In this document: positions 52,501-60,252 of the stretch, in pieces
How the letters are laid out: each line of letters starts with the position of its first letter
How positions within the stretch are numbered: position 1 is the stretch's first letter
Assembly (NCBI RefSeq): GCF_963259705.1
Contig: NC_081840.1
Coordinates: 1,503,956-1,567,955 of the forward strand
Source: Myotis daubentonii
Lineage: Eukaryota > Chordata > Mammalia > Chiroptera > Vespertilionidae
DNA length: 64,000 nucleotides
Reading direction: 5' to 3'
Notes under the pieces: model-generated
What the model saw: only the letters and a program-made list of their open reading frames with translations
Databases searched by the model: none
Told to the model about the DNA's origin: nothing
Program-made: the position numbers and the translations under genes

Positions 52501-55026
52501 GTCTGGTTCCAGCAGGAAGGCCCTGGGGGAACGCAGCCACGACTCGCCTGTGTGTCCACCAGCTCACAGCGTTCTAGCGACTCCGAAGGTCCCCAGGGGG
52601 GGACAGCACCCAGGCGCCACTGACCTTTCCTCCCGCTCTCGCTTCTGCTTGCGAGCGTGGCGATCCATCACGCTGGTCTTAGTCCTCGTCTTCTTCCACG
52701 AGTAGTAAAATTTCACCAGACTCGCTATCGACTTGTCAGGAAGCTAAATGTAAGAAAGAGCTGACTTAGATTTAAAACTAACCTTTCAGAATCAAACGTG
52801 CTTAGACCCACTTATAGGGTCACGCTCACGTCCTCAGAAATGTCATAAGTCACAGCCCCTCCACAACAAGGAGAATCATGAAAGGTTCTTCATACATTTT
52901 CAAATGACTAAGTGTGACTGTAAGCGAAACAGCAGTTTAAGATGAATCTGTTTCCACACACCTCAAGTTTCTAACATAACTTTTGGGGAACTTTAAAAAA
53001 GCTCATTTGAGCCCTAATGCAACGAAGTAGGAGCCCACCCAGCAGCACTCTAGAGTGAGAGAGATAAGCAGCCCTTCCCTGGGAGGCAGACTCCATGGCG
53101 CCATCTCCTCAGTAACCGCAAGAGCCTTCCCTAGCCTTCCCTAACCTTCCCTAGACTTCCCTAACCTTCTCTAACCTTCCTGGCTCGAACAAGGGGTGTG
53201 TCACGGCCCTCAGGCTGGGAAGTGCCAGGAAGTGCTCCCTACAGTAATCTGCAGCCTCGTACCCGCCCCCCCTCCCAGGGGGAGCCTAAAGGGAGCTTTC
53301 CTGGAATGAGGCCTTCTGCCTCAGTGCTAGATACCCCTGCCCCGGGATGCGCTTGGGTGGTGGTGGGTGGCCCTCGGGTCTCATCTACTTACCATCTGTT
53401 GGATTCTATGGAAAGTTTTCCCGTGGAAACTAAAGGCTTGCTCAAACAAGACTTTGTCTTCCACAGTCCACTCGTCGGGGAAGGGGGTAAAGTTGGGCAA
53501 ATCAGCCAAGGATTTCTCAATGTTATGCTTGTGCCAAAAGAGCATCCCAAGAGCCTAGAAAAATAGCAACAGTGAGATTTTAGACCAAAGATGTGATCAT
53601 CACGTTAAAATGGAGACGAGGCTGGCAAGAGTGCACACCTTCCCTCCCAGACAATGAACAGCCGCGCGGAGCCGCTCCTGCTGTCACTAACTCTTTACCC
53701 CACGAGAGCAGGCCCACCCCCCGCGCTGCTCAGGTTGGACTCGGAGGCCCTGCCTCGCCACAGAGCCAGGAAGCGGCTCTGGCACCTGTGCACCTGGTCA
53801 CACCTGGGCCCTGCACCTGGAAGGCGAGGCTGCCTCCCCAGAGCACGCCCTGCTGTTACTCCTCTGCCCAAGCGCAAGCACAGCCCGCTGGTGGCTCAGT
53901 CGGCTGCAGCGCCGTCCTGGCACCACAAGGTTACAGGTTCGATTCTAGGACACAGACCCAGGTTGCGGGCTGGAGTACATGCGGGAGGCACCCATCAATG
54001 TTTTTCTCTCTCCCTCTCTCTTTCCCTTCCTCTCTCTCTCAAATCAACAAAAACATATCCTCAGTTAAGGATTGGGGGAAAATAACCCCGGCAAATAGGA
54101 ATACATGAGGAACGGGAGAGGGAGCTCGGGACTTCCCCCAAGGAGTGTCCTGCATCACAACTCGGAAGCGAAGACCATCATGCTTTTGAAGATCAGAATC
54201 CTTGAAAACCATACAAGGATATTTTGCAATCGATCACCCAATCATGTTTACACTCTCTAAACAGAATAAAAAATGGATGAGCTTTCTGGGCAACTCATGC
54301 AGTTCATGAACAGGGTTAGAACAGGAGAAGCACACATTTCTTGCTTTGAAAGATTCTGGAACTACCTTATTATAGTTGCCTTTTTAACAGTTCTACCAGG
54401 ATAGAATAATTACAAATAAGGCCAAGGCTGTAAACAAGAGTGCAATTCTAATTGGAGTCACTGGTATCTTCAGTCACTAGGGTAAGTGGAAAATGCTAGC
54501 ACCGTACAGGCTATAAAATCTAGATTGATGCCAGGAAAGCACTAACCCAGCTTAGCGTGCTCACTTTTAAAGCAGTGATTAGAAACTTTTAAAACAGCCT
54601 TTGAACAATTTTTAAATGAAAGCCTTAGCCAAATTTTACACCTGAAAGTGACTCAAAACAATTAACATTAAAACACGATGGGTTTAAGTGTGGCAGCCTG
54701 AATCAGGAAACACCATCAACAGCCACAAAATGACAGCTCACATGGTCACGTAAGAAAGCACGTGCCCAGCGTCCTGCACCGCGGCCTCCTCTGCCCTGCG
54801 GCCCCGCGGGACCGACCGTCCACCGCCACCCACCTCGGGGCTCCTCGCACGCCGGCTCCCGGGCGGTGCGGGGGGCCAGAGCCCCTCTGCTGAGGGGACA
54901 CGGCCGCTCCCCCCACACACCTACTGGCTCGCTCCAAAGCCCATTTCTAACAACAAAAGAAACACGTCGTTACCTGCTCCATGTTGTAGCCGTGCTTCTC
55001 CTTGGCGATGGCGATGTACTCGTCCA
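40482..55026 (-). CDS. RCOR1: RCOR1 (CoREST1), C-terminal nine exons
   Basis: RCOR1 is the scaffold of the nuclear CoREST complex. It links histone demethylase KDM1A/LSD1 to HDAC1/2, lets LSD1 act on nucleosomes, and is recruited by REST and other repressors. Nine minus-strand exons join in phase: 54974-55026, 53393-53554, 52625-52743, 50077-50155, 45956-46150, 43491-43568, 43245-43302, 42551-42780 and 40482-40523. They give about 338 codons ending in RYASAS and a TGA. In order they encode the ELM2 C-terminal part, SANT1, an acidic linker, the LSD1-binding coiled-coil region, SANT2 and an acidic tail. Every intron has GT-AG ends. The N-terminal low-complexity region and start of ELM2 are absent and must lie beyond 64 kb. 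RCOR1 is preferred over RCOR2/3 because the linker and tail match human CoREST1 as I recall it. Probably exons 4-12 of 12. Confidence 0.96.
40550..40984 (+). mobile_element. Ves-type SINE carrying a nested hAT, next to RCOR1 last exon
   Basis: The head (GCCTGGCTGGCGTGGTTCAG) begins at 40550. The body is interrupted at 40598-40809 by a hAT element and resumes at 40818, ending in an AATCAATAAAAAAATATTTT tail. It lies antisense to RCOR1 in its last intron, 26 nt from the 3' splice site. Confidence 0.9.
40598..40809 (+). mobile_element. Nonautonomous hAT nested in SINE (212 bp)
   Basis: The left end is CAGTGGTCGGCAAACT. The right end, …GCAGTTTGCCGACTACAG, is its inverse with two changes. A perfect 8-bp target-site duplication, aactagga, is at 40590-40597 and 40810-40817. 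The right half (GAGCCACACTCAAGGGGCC) is related to the foldback element at 12738-12934, so both belong to one hAT group with different internal sequence. Confidence 0.95.
40985..42550. other. RCOR1 last intron, remainder
   Basis: Unique-looking, partly GC-rich sequence; no further exon or recognised repeat. Confidence 0.5.
42551..42780 (-). CDS. RCOR1: RCOR1 exon: SANT2 main part and acidic tail
   Basis: Runs from [19 protein letters not shown] through [20 protein letters not shown] to [17 protein letters not shown]. This is the SANT2 (Myb-like) domain, which contacts nucleosomal DNA, plus the start of the acidic C-terminal tail. Acceptor CTCTCCAG, donor GAG|GTGAGC. The first alanine codon is split with the preceding exon. 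Confidence 0.97.
43245..43302 (-). CDS. RCOR1: RCOR1 exon: start of SANT2
   Basis: Encodes [19 protein letters not shown], the first SANT2 helix with its conserved tryptophan, and one base of the following alanine codon. Acceptor GTGTCCAG, donor AAG|GTATGG. Confidence 0.95.
43491..43568 (-). CDS. RCOR1: RCOR1 exon: end of linker coiled coil
   Basis: Encodes 26 residues from [18 protein letters not shown] to YRLPE, the end of the LSD1-binding helix leading to SANT2. Phase 0 at both ends. Acceptor TTTTTTCTCTCTTAG, donor GAG|GTAGGA. A Helitron begins 21 nt upstream of the acceptor. Residue 21 is Leu ([10 protein letters not shown]), where I recall Pro in human CoREST1. Confidence 0.95.
43590..43829 (+). 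mobile_element. HeliBat-type Helitron in RCOR1 intron
   Basis: Starts TCCTATGTAATAAAAGCC and ends GGGCCTCTAG, between host A (43589) and T (43830), with no target-site duplication. A GTGCAC…GTGCAC hairpin lies just before the CTAG end. It has no coding capacity. Its 5' end is 21 nt from the acceptor of RCOR1 exon 43491-43568. Confidence 0.95.
43830..45377. other. RCOR1 intron sequence with SINE-tail fragment and short tandem repeat
   Basis: Near 44097-44152 there is a stretch resembling only the Ves SINE 3' end (CTCTCCCTTCCTCTCTCTG then AAATCAATTAAAAC). At 44548-44640, about three 31-bp units based on GGCTGGCGCCCCGGAAGGTG occur. No exon is seen. Confidence 0.55.
45378..45573 (+). mobile_element. 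HeliBat-type Helitron, short copy
   Basis: Starts TCTATAGATATAAAAGCC, ends CAGGCCTCTAG, between host A (45377) and T (45574). It has the GTGCACGACTTTTGTGCAC terminal hairpin. At 196 bp it is internally deleted relative to the other copies. Confidence 0.93.
45956..46150 (-). CDS. RCOR1: RCOR1 exon: LSD1-binding linker
   Basis: Sixty-five codons, phase 0. From [18 protein letters not shown] through [20 protein letters not shown] to [14 protein letters not shown]. This is the linker that wraps along the LSD1 tower domain: a basic [11 protein letters not shown] segment followed by a long amphipathic helix. Acceptor TTGTGCAG, donor CAG|GTACCC. Confidence 0.97.
46499..46541 (+). repeat. (GGGA)n microsatellite
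   Basis: About ten GGGA units in an RCOR1 intron, followed by GGTTGGTTGG. Probably length-polymorphic. Confidence 0.95.
46921..47536 (+). repeat. Minisatellite, 39-bp unit with 12-bp sub-unit
   Basis: The unit is CGCAGTGAGTCCCGCAGCGC followed by GAGCAGAGGCCCGCGGCCC. A 12-bp part, CGCAGTGAGTCC, is itself repeated two to four times in places. A block spanning the four-fold sub-unit run and the variant GGCCCCACAG recurs about 219 bp later. CpG-rich, inside an RCOR1 intron; apparent serine/arginine-rich frames are artefacts. Confidence 0.95.
47537..48631. other. RCOR1 intron, unassigned
   Basis: AT-rich unique-looking sequence with no exon or recognised repeat. Confidence 0.5.
48647..48859 (-). 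mobile_element. Ves-type SINE (same strand as RCOR1)
   Basis: Complete minus-strand copy; plus strand ends GAGCCAAACCGGCTAGGGC. A perfect 15-bp target-site duplication, tacttaaaaacattt, is at 48632-48646 and 48860-48874. This is one of the best preserved SINEs in the window. Confidence 0.95.
48875..49088 (-). mobile_element. Older tRNA-derived SINE with GGGA expansion
   Basis: It lies directly beside the previous SINE. The minus-strand head corresponds to plus AACCAACTGAGCCACCCAGC. The body differs from Ves (plus CATGCATTGGTTGATTTCTG), and its CT region has grown into a (GGGA)n/poly(G) tract at about 48905-48958. Confidence 0.75.
49089..50076. other. RCOR1 intron, unassigned
   Basis: No exon, RNA gene or recent transposon is recognised. 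Confidence 0.5.
50077..50155 (-). CDS. RCOR1: RCOR1 exon: acidic linker after SANT1
   Basis: Encodes the split serine and then [19 protein letters not shown] and NKESKKE. Length 79 bp fits the phases of its neighbours. Acceptor TTGTCTTTCAG, donor GAG|GTATTT. Slightly less conserved than the domains on either side, as expected for a flexible linker. Confidence 0.95.
50156..51906. other. RCOR1 intron, unassigned, with long poly(G)
   Basis: Unique-looking sequence; GC-rich patches near 50520-50560 and 51350-51410. No supported exon. Confidence 0.5.
51373..51395 (+). repeat. Poly(G) run, 23 bases
   Basis: Twenty-three consecutive G. It is the longest homopolymer of G in the window and prone to assembly error. 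Confidence 0.9.
51907..52127 (+). mobile_element. Ves-type SINE, near-consensus RNA polymerase III B box
   Basis: Head CCCCGGCCGGTGTGGCTCCG; B box GGTTCGATTCC perfect at about 51955-51965; body GCCTGCAGGAGGCAACCAAC; tail with AAAAATCAATGGACAAATAT. Confidence 0.88.
52186..52370 (+). mobile_element. tRNA-derived SINE, second subtype
   Basis: Same subtype as 28632-28803: CGTCATCCTGATACACCAAG, then GGTTCGATCCCTGGCC, ACATACAAGAGTCCACCAAT and an 18-base poly(A) tail. It lies about 250 bp from RCOR1 exon 52625-52743. Confidence 0.85.
52625..52743 (-). CDS. RCOR1: RCOR1 exon: SANT1 C-terminal half
   Basis: Encodes [20 protein letters not shown] and then [19 protein letters not shown], with two bases of a split serine. 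The [10 protein letters not shown] helix is the SANT1 signature used in HDAC binding. The basic [10 protein letters not shown] stretch follows. Acceptor ACATTTAG, donor AAG|GTCAGT. Confidence 0.97.
53124..53180 (+). repeat. Short tandem repeat, CCTTCCCTA(A/G), ~5 copies
   Basis: Ten- to eleven-base units of CCTTCCCTAA/CCTTCCCTAG just downstream of RCOR1 exon 53393-53554 in transcription direction. Confidence 0.85.
53393..53554 (-). CDS. RCOR1: RCOR1 exon: ELM2 end and SANT1 start
   Basis: Fifty-four codons, phase 0, from [20 protein letters not shown] (ELM2 C-terminal helix) to [19 protein letters not shown] and TFHRIQQM (SANT1 helices 1-2). Acceptor CTATTTTTCTAG, donor ATG|GTAAGT. ELM2-SANT is the HDAC1/2-recruiting module. 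Confidence 0.97.
53880..54083 (+). mobile_element. Ves-related SINE
   Basis: Head AGCCCGCTGGTGGCTCAGTC, B box GGTTCGATTCTAGG, a GCGGGAGGCACCCATCAATG body and AAATCAACAAAAACATATC tail. Confidence 0.85.
54084..54973. other. RCOR1 intron, unassigned
   Basis: Mostly AT-rich, with a GC/CpG-rich patch at about 54770-54920. No exon recognised. Confidence 0.5.
54974..55026 (-). CDS. RCOR1: RCOR1 exon: ELM2 segment (first visible exon)
   Basis: Encodes [17 protein letters not shown] after two bases of a split leucine codon. Acceptor GTTTTTCAG, donor CAG|GTAACG. Upstream residues of ELM2 are not found between here and the right edge, so this exon is preceded by an intron of at least 9 kb. Confidence 0.95.
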
Positions 55027-56013
55027 CTGAAAAACAAAACAGGCGTGAACAGGGCCGCGGGCTCCGGCTGCACGCCCAGGACAGGCCGCGCGGGGCCTAC
55101 AGGCAGAAGCCCCGCAGGACTCGCTGAAATATACTCAATATTAAAGCCCTTATCTCTGGCTGGCAAAATTATGACTCTCTTTTCTAAACTTGGTTCTACT
55201 TATTTTCCATAAACAAGTATTTCTTTAGTGCCTGAAAAATAATTATTTATAAATAAAAAAACATTAAATTGGGGTTTGTTTTTAGTAGCCAAGGCTACAG
55301 AACAAGCAACCTATCTATCGCTATAGTTTAAAAAACCTAAGAGATGAGTGATGTGAACCAGTGTCTGGTATTTGCTTTCAGGCACTAAGAAAACTGACCC
55401 AAAGGTGAACCTGCTTCCACCTTATATTTTCTAGTCTTTTCTTCAGAAAAATCAGGCACTACTCGTCGATAGCACTTCCTTATATTATCCATGTGTGACT
55501 TCTCTACGTAAATTACAAAAATAACACAAGCTCAAAAACACCACTAAGCAGAACTGTATGCAACAGCGACATCCCCACGGCCCCTGACCCCTGTCCCGAG
55601 GCTCACTCGGTCCCCACGGCCGCTGACCCCCATCCTAGAAGGTCAGTTAGTTTCCCGAGAGGACAACTCGAGGCTGAGTGCCAGGCTCCAAGAGCTGCGC
55701 TCGCCCAACTGCAGTGAGCACGCGGCCTGGCACTGCGCAGTCAGGCCACAGCCCTGGCTCCCGCTGCGGCAGAAATGAAATCAGTTTTGAAAAAATAATT
55801 CAGACTTTTTTAGTGTGCACTCTAACGCCAGAGAAAATGTTTCTCCACTGGCAGAGGGAAAAGGCCAGCGTAACTCAAGCCGTAACTACGCACGGTGCAG
55901 CTCGCTGCTACGGAGCACCCACTTCCTTCCTTCACAGCCAAGTCCGCACAGACGGGCTGCCACTGCGCTCGCAGCAGGAAAACTCCAGGCACCGGAGACT
56001 CAGTGAACTAAAC
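55027..56013. other. RCOR1 intron, unassigned
   Basis: Unique-looking sequence. An imperfect pair of GGTCCCCACGGCC-like segments occurs near 55570-55625. No exon recognised. Confidence 0.5.
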
Positions 56014-56080
56014 CAGCGGCCGCCAACCTTTCGGACCTCACGGCCCACCAGTGGCCCACGCCCACCGGTTGGCGCCGCTG
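56014..56080 (+). mobile_element. Very short hAT MITE (67 bp)
   Basis: Ends CAGCGGCCGCCAACC and, inverted, CAGCGGCGCCAACCGG, so nearly the whole element is terminal inverted repeat. Flanks aactaaac and aacaaaat (6 of 8 alike) fit a decayed hAT duplication. Confidence 0.8.
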
Positions 56081-57413
56081 AACAAAATGACCTGAGTGCA
56101 GCCTTGGTGAGCACGCAGCAGGGATGGCACTTTTCTGCCTACATCCAGCTCTGTGAGCCACAACTGCCACACCACTGACTCCCGGGGCCCAGCGTTCCCC
56201 GGGGCCTCACCTCTAAGGGAAGGAGAGAACCCTACCACCTCAACACCTCAGGCGCAGTCACAGTCATGGCGGGCAGGAGTGGAAGTTACCTTGTGAAAGA
56301 ATTCTATCTGACACCCTCTGGCAAAACACACTTGGTGCATTCTCTTCATTGTCCCCAGCTTCCAAGAAAGATTAGCAAACAGCTGCTGAGTGGGTGCTGG
56401 GAGCTGTGGCATGCAGGGTGTGGGGGCTCCTTTCCCAGCAGGGCAGGGGCCGGGTTAGCCCTGGGGAGGAAGGCGCAGGTGGAGCTGGCTCTGGCTGACA
56501 GAAGAGGCCTGGGCAGGGGTGGACACTCAGCACAGCGAGTCAGGTGGAGGCCGCGTCCCTTAGCAGCTCCCCGGCCTCCCCAGCACATTCAGAATGAAGA
56601 GCGTCTGTACAAGCAGTGCTGCGGACCGGCCTTGCCTTCCTAGCTGCCCTGTCCTCAGCTCCTCCTTTACTCATCAGGCCCATGGCGACCACCACCGTTT
56701 CTGGCACCCTGACTGCCCACCTTCCTGACTTCCCCCACCTCCCTGACATGCCAGTAGCTGCTGGGAGGACATAATGAAAATGAAGTGTGAATTTTCAAAG
56801 CCTCCCTCGACTCCCTTAAGCAAAACTAAGCTTTCAGCCTAAGAAAATAAAATCCACTCACAAACAAAGGATGGCCAGATATGAAACAGGAAGGGAGTGA
56901 GCCCCTGAGGCAGGGGGTCATCAAGGAAGGTGTGATCAGGGCGAAGTCCATGAGGCTAAGGAGCTGCCAGGACATGTCCTGGGGCCTGGGCCTTTGCACC
57001 CAGCGCCCTGCCCTGCCCTGCCCTGTACTCCCCAGGGTGCAGGGGTCAGTACTGGGAGCCCGAGGGAGCAGGAAGCAGCAGACTTTCCTTGTGCGACTTA
57101 GCTGACCCCTAGCTTGTCTGTCAGAAGCAGAACTGCTCAGAGCTAAGTGCTCTCTGCTTCAGAAGCAGCCTGCCATTGCATAATGCAGTGTTTTTAAAAC
57201 TTGAAAATTCCCATGGAAACCACCGAGGAAAATGGTCCAATCTTAAATGATGATGCATAAGACATACATCACTCTGATCATTTAAGGAATTACACAGACT
57301 GTACATATCCTTTGCTTTGACAAGTACTTAATGTTATAGAAAGCACAGGTGACTGAGTTATGTTTTGGGGGTAACATCACTTAAAGGTAGTGTGCATATG
57401 TGTGTGATTCATC
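56081..57413. other. RCOR1 intron, unassigned
   Basis: No exon recognised. A CCCTG repeat lies near 57007-57030. Confidence 0.5.
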
Positions 57414-58132
57414 AAGAAAATTTACAAGAAACCAAGATGGCGGCATAGGTAAACACCGGAGATTGCTGCCTCGCACAACCACTTCAAAAATACAACTAAA
57501 AGACGGAACGGACATCACCCAGAACCACAGGAAGGCTGGCTGAGGAAATTCTACAACTAGAAGGAAAGAGAAAAGCATACCGAGACTCAGAGGAGGCGCA
57601 GTGCAGAAGAAAAATACTTACTAAGGTGCGGAGGTGCATGCGGAGCGGGCTGGCGGCTGAAGGCGCAGTTGTCTGTTTCAATCAGGAGGGAGTCTCAGGC
57701 TCTGAGCTCCACCTACAGACGAGTCTCTGGGGACCCAGACTCAAACGGGAGAAGCGGGACTGTCTGGCATCGGTCGGAACTCGAGGGCTTCTTTCCGAGG
57801 TACTTGCAGCAATTGATGGGACACTGAGAAGCAGAGCCTCTGAAGGCAGGACTGAGAGCAGCCATAACTGCTTGCTCCACCCGCTCTGTTGATCCCCAAG
57901 CCTTGCACGCAGGCATTTGCTGGATAGCCTCAGGCAGAGGCTAGATTAGCACCTCCCTAGAGATCCAGGACAGAAGTTCTCCCACTGCAGACACAGCTGA
58001 TTCTCACAGCCAATTGGCCTGGAGGTCAACCCCCCGCCCCCCCCCCCAGTGTTACCTACAACAATCAAGGCTTAACTACAACAAGACTGTGCACAAAGCC
58101 CACAAAGGGGTGCACCAAGAAAGCATAAAAAA

Positions 58133-59041
58133 ATGCGGAGACAAAGAAACAGGACACAAATGACAGAAATGGAGGAAAGCAAACTGCTGGATATAGAGTT
58201 CAAAACCACACTTTTAAGGTGTTTCAAGAACTGTCTAGAAGCTGCCGATAAATTTAGTAAGGCCCTCAAAAAGACTGGTGAGACCGCCGATAAATGTAGT
58301 GAGATCCTCAAGAAATCTAATGAGACCCTCAATGTTGTGATAAAGGACCAACTAAAAGTTAAGCATACACTAACTGAAATAAAGAATATTATACAGACTC
58401 CCAACAGCAGACCAGACGATCGCAAGAATCAAGTCAAAGATTTGAAATACGAAGAAGCAAAAAACACCCAACCAGAAAAGCAAAATGAAAAAAGAATCCA
58501 AAAATACGAAGATAGTGTAAGGAGCTGCTAGGACAACTTCAAGCATACCAACATCCAAATTATAGGGGTGCCAGAAGAAGAGAGAGAGCAAGATTTTGAA
58601 AACCTATTTGAAGAAATAATGACAGAAAACTTCCCCTACCTGGTGAAAGAAATAGACTTACAAGTCCAGGAAGTGCAGAGAACCACAAACAAAAGGAATC
58701 CAAAGAGGACCACACCAAGACACATCATCATTAAAATGCCAAGAGCAAAAGACAAAGAGAGAATCTTAAAAGCAGCAAGAGAAAGAAACTCAGTTACCTA
58801 CAAGGGAATACCCATACGACTGTCAGCTGATTTCTCAACAGAAACTTTGCAGGCCAGAAGGGAGTGGCAAGAAATATTCAAAGTGATGAATGCCAAGAAC
58901 CTACAACCAAGATTACTTTATCCAGCAAAGCTATCATTCAGAATTGAAGGTCAGATAAAGGGCTTCACACATAAGAAAAAGCTAAAGGAGTTCATCACCA
59001 CCAAACCAGGATTATATGAAATGCTGAAAGGTATCCTTTAA
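58133..59041 (+). pseudogene. HAL1 ORF1 (L1 ORF1p-like), one premature stop
   Basis: The frame spans 303 codons with a single in-frame TAG at 58529-58531 (codon 133); otherwise there is no frameshift. L1 ORF1p is an RNA-binding trimeric chaperone. Before the stop: a basic start (MRRQRNRTQ) and a coiled-coil-like region rich in Lys, Glu and Leu. After it: the RRM (NIQIIGVPEEE…, PRHIIIKMPRAKDKERILKA) and the C-terminal domain (FSTETLQARREWQEIF, LYPAKLSFRIEG, KKLKEFITTKPGL). Typical ORF1p is about 340 residues, so this is somewhat short in its N-terminal part. ATG at 58133 is the longest start; an alternative is at 58160. Confidence 0.85.
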
Positions 59042-59395
59042 GAAGAGGAAGAGGAAGAAAAAGGTAAAGATACAAATTATGAACAACAAATACACATCTA
59101 TCAACAAGTGAATCTAAGAATCAAGTGAATAAATAATCTGATGAACAGAATGATCTGTTGATTATAATAGAATCAGGGACATAGGAAGGGAATGGACTGA
59201 CTATTCTTGGCGGGGGGGGGAAGGGGTGTGGGGTGAGGGAAGAGATTGGACAATAATCGTGCACCTATGGATGAGGACAGTGGGTGGGGAGTGAGGGCGG
59301 AGGGTGGGGCGGGAACTGGGAGGAGGGGAGTTATGGTGGGAAAAAAGAGTAACTAATGTAATAATCTGAACAATAAAGATTTAAAAAAAAAAAAA
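59042..59395 (+). repeat. HAL1 3' UTR, first copy
   Basis: Begins right after the ORF1 stop with AGAAGAGGAAGAGGAAGAAA, includes a G-rich tract (59209-59340), AATAAA at 59372-59377, and ends in about 13 A. Confidence 0.88.
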
Positions 59396-59742
59396 GAAGA
59401 GGAAGAAGAAAAAGGTAAAGATACAAATTATGAACAACAAATACATATCTATCAACAAGTGAATCTAAAAATCAAGGGAATACATAATCTGATGAACAAA
59501 ATGAACTGGTGATTATAATAGAATCAGGGGCATAGAAAGGGAATGGACTGACTATTCTTGTGGGGGGAAAGGGGTGTGGGGGATGCGGGAAGAGACTGGA
59601 CAAAAATTGTGCACCTATGAATGAGGACAGTGGGTGGGGAGGGTGGGGTGGGAACTGGGTGGAGGGGAGTTGTGGGGGGGGGGAAGAGGAACAAATGTAA
59701 TAATCTGAACAATAAAGATTTAATTTCAAAAAAAAAAAAAGA
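59396..59742 (+). repeat. HAL1 3' UTR, second tandem copy
   Basis: Restarts at GAAGAGGAAGAAGAAAAAGG, the same point as the first copy, with scattered substitutions and small indels. It has its own G-rich tract, AATAAA (59711-59716) and A-rich tail. Confidence 0.88.
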
Positions 59743-59771
59743 AAGAAAATTTACAATACAGCCAGTAATCC

Positions 59772-60105
59772 TCCTATATAATAAAAGGCTAATATGCAAG
59801 TTGACCCATCAGCAGAATGACCAGTCGCTATGACACGCACTGACCACCAGGGGACAGATGCTCAAAGCAGAAGCTGCCCCCTGGTGGTCAGTGCGCTCCC
59901 ATGGGGGGAGTGCTGCTCAGCCAGAAACCAGGCTCATGGCTGGCGAGTGCAGAGCCGGTGGTGGGAGCCTCTCCCACCTCCGCTGCAGGCGGGTGGTAAG
60001 GAGTGAGGTGTCCTGGACTGTGAGAGCCCCTGACTGCAAGAGGGCGCAGGCCAGGACACCCTCCCCACCTCCCCAGTGCACCAATCTCGTGCACCGGGCC
60101 TCTAG
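59772..60105 (+). mobile_element. HeliBat-type Helitron (334 bp)
   Basis: Starts TCCTATATAATAAAAGGC and ends CGGGCCTCTAG followed by host T. Its terminal hairpin region is GTGCACCAATCTCGTGCAC-like. Internally, CGCACTGACCACCAGGGG and CCCCTGGTGGTCAGTGCG form an inverted repeat. Confidence 0.94.
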
Positions 60106-60252
60106 TATTGCAATAACTAGTATGGTGCCAGGCTGGAAACATCAGGAGACACTTTTTCAAGTAAGATTGTCTGACCGTTACGCTGTACACCTGAAACTAA
60201 TGTAAAACAATAGTGAATGTAAACGGTAACAGAAAAATAACATTTAAAAAAA
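60106..60252 (+). mobile_element. L1 3'-end fragment
   Basis: TGTACACCTGAAACTAATGT followed by an A-rich tail matches mammalian L1 3' termini, similar to 13105-13208. The HeliBat sits at its 5' side. Confidence 0.55.

Larger units (their letters stand above)
57428..59742 (+). mobile_element. Nearly full-length half-L1 (HAL1-type) retrotransposon with doubled 3' UTR
   Basis: A GC-rich 5' UTR of about 700 bp opens with AAGATGGCGG (57434-57443, a YY1-type motif also found at the start of L1s). ORF1 follows (58133-59041), and its stop joins straight to an L1-type 3' UTR with a G-rich tract, AATAAA and poly(A). ORF2 is absent, which defines HAL1 elements. The 3' UTR plus poly(A) occurs twice in tandem. 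A perfect 14-bp target-site duplication, aagaaaatttacaa, flanks the whole unit (57414-57427 and 59743-59756), so everything was inserted in one event. It would depend on L1 ORF2 protein in trans. Confidence 0.88.
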
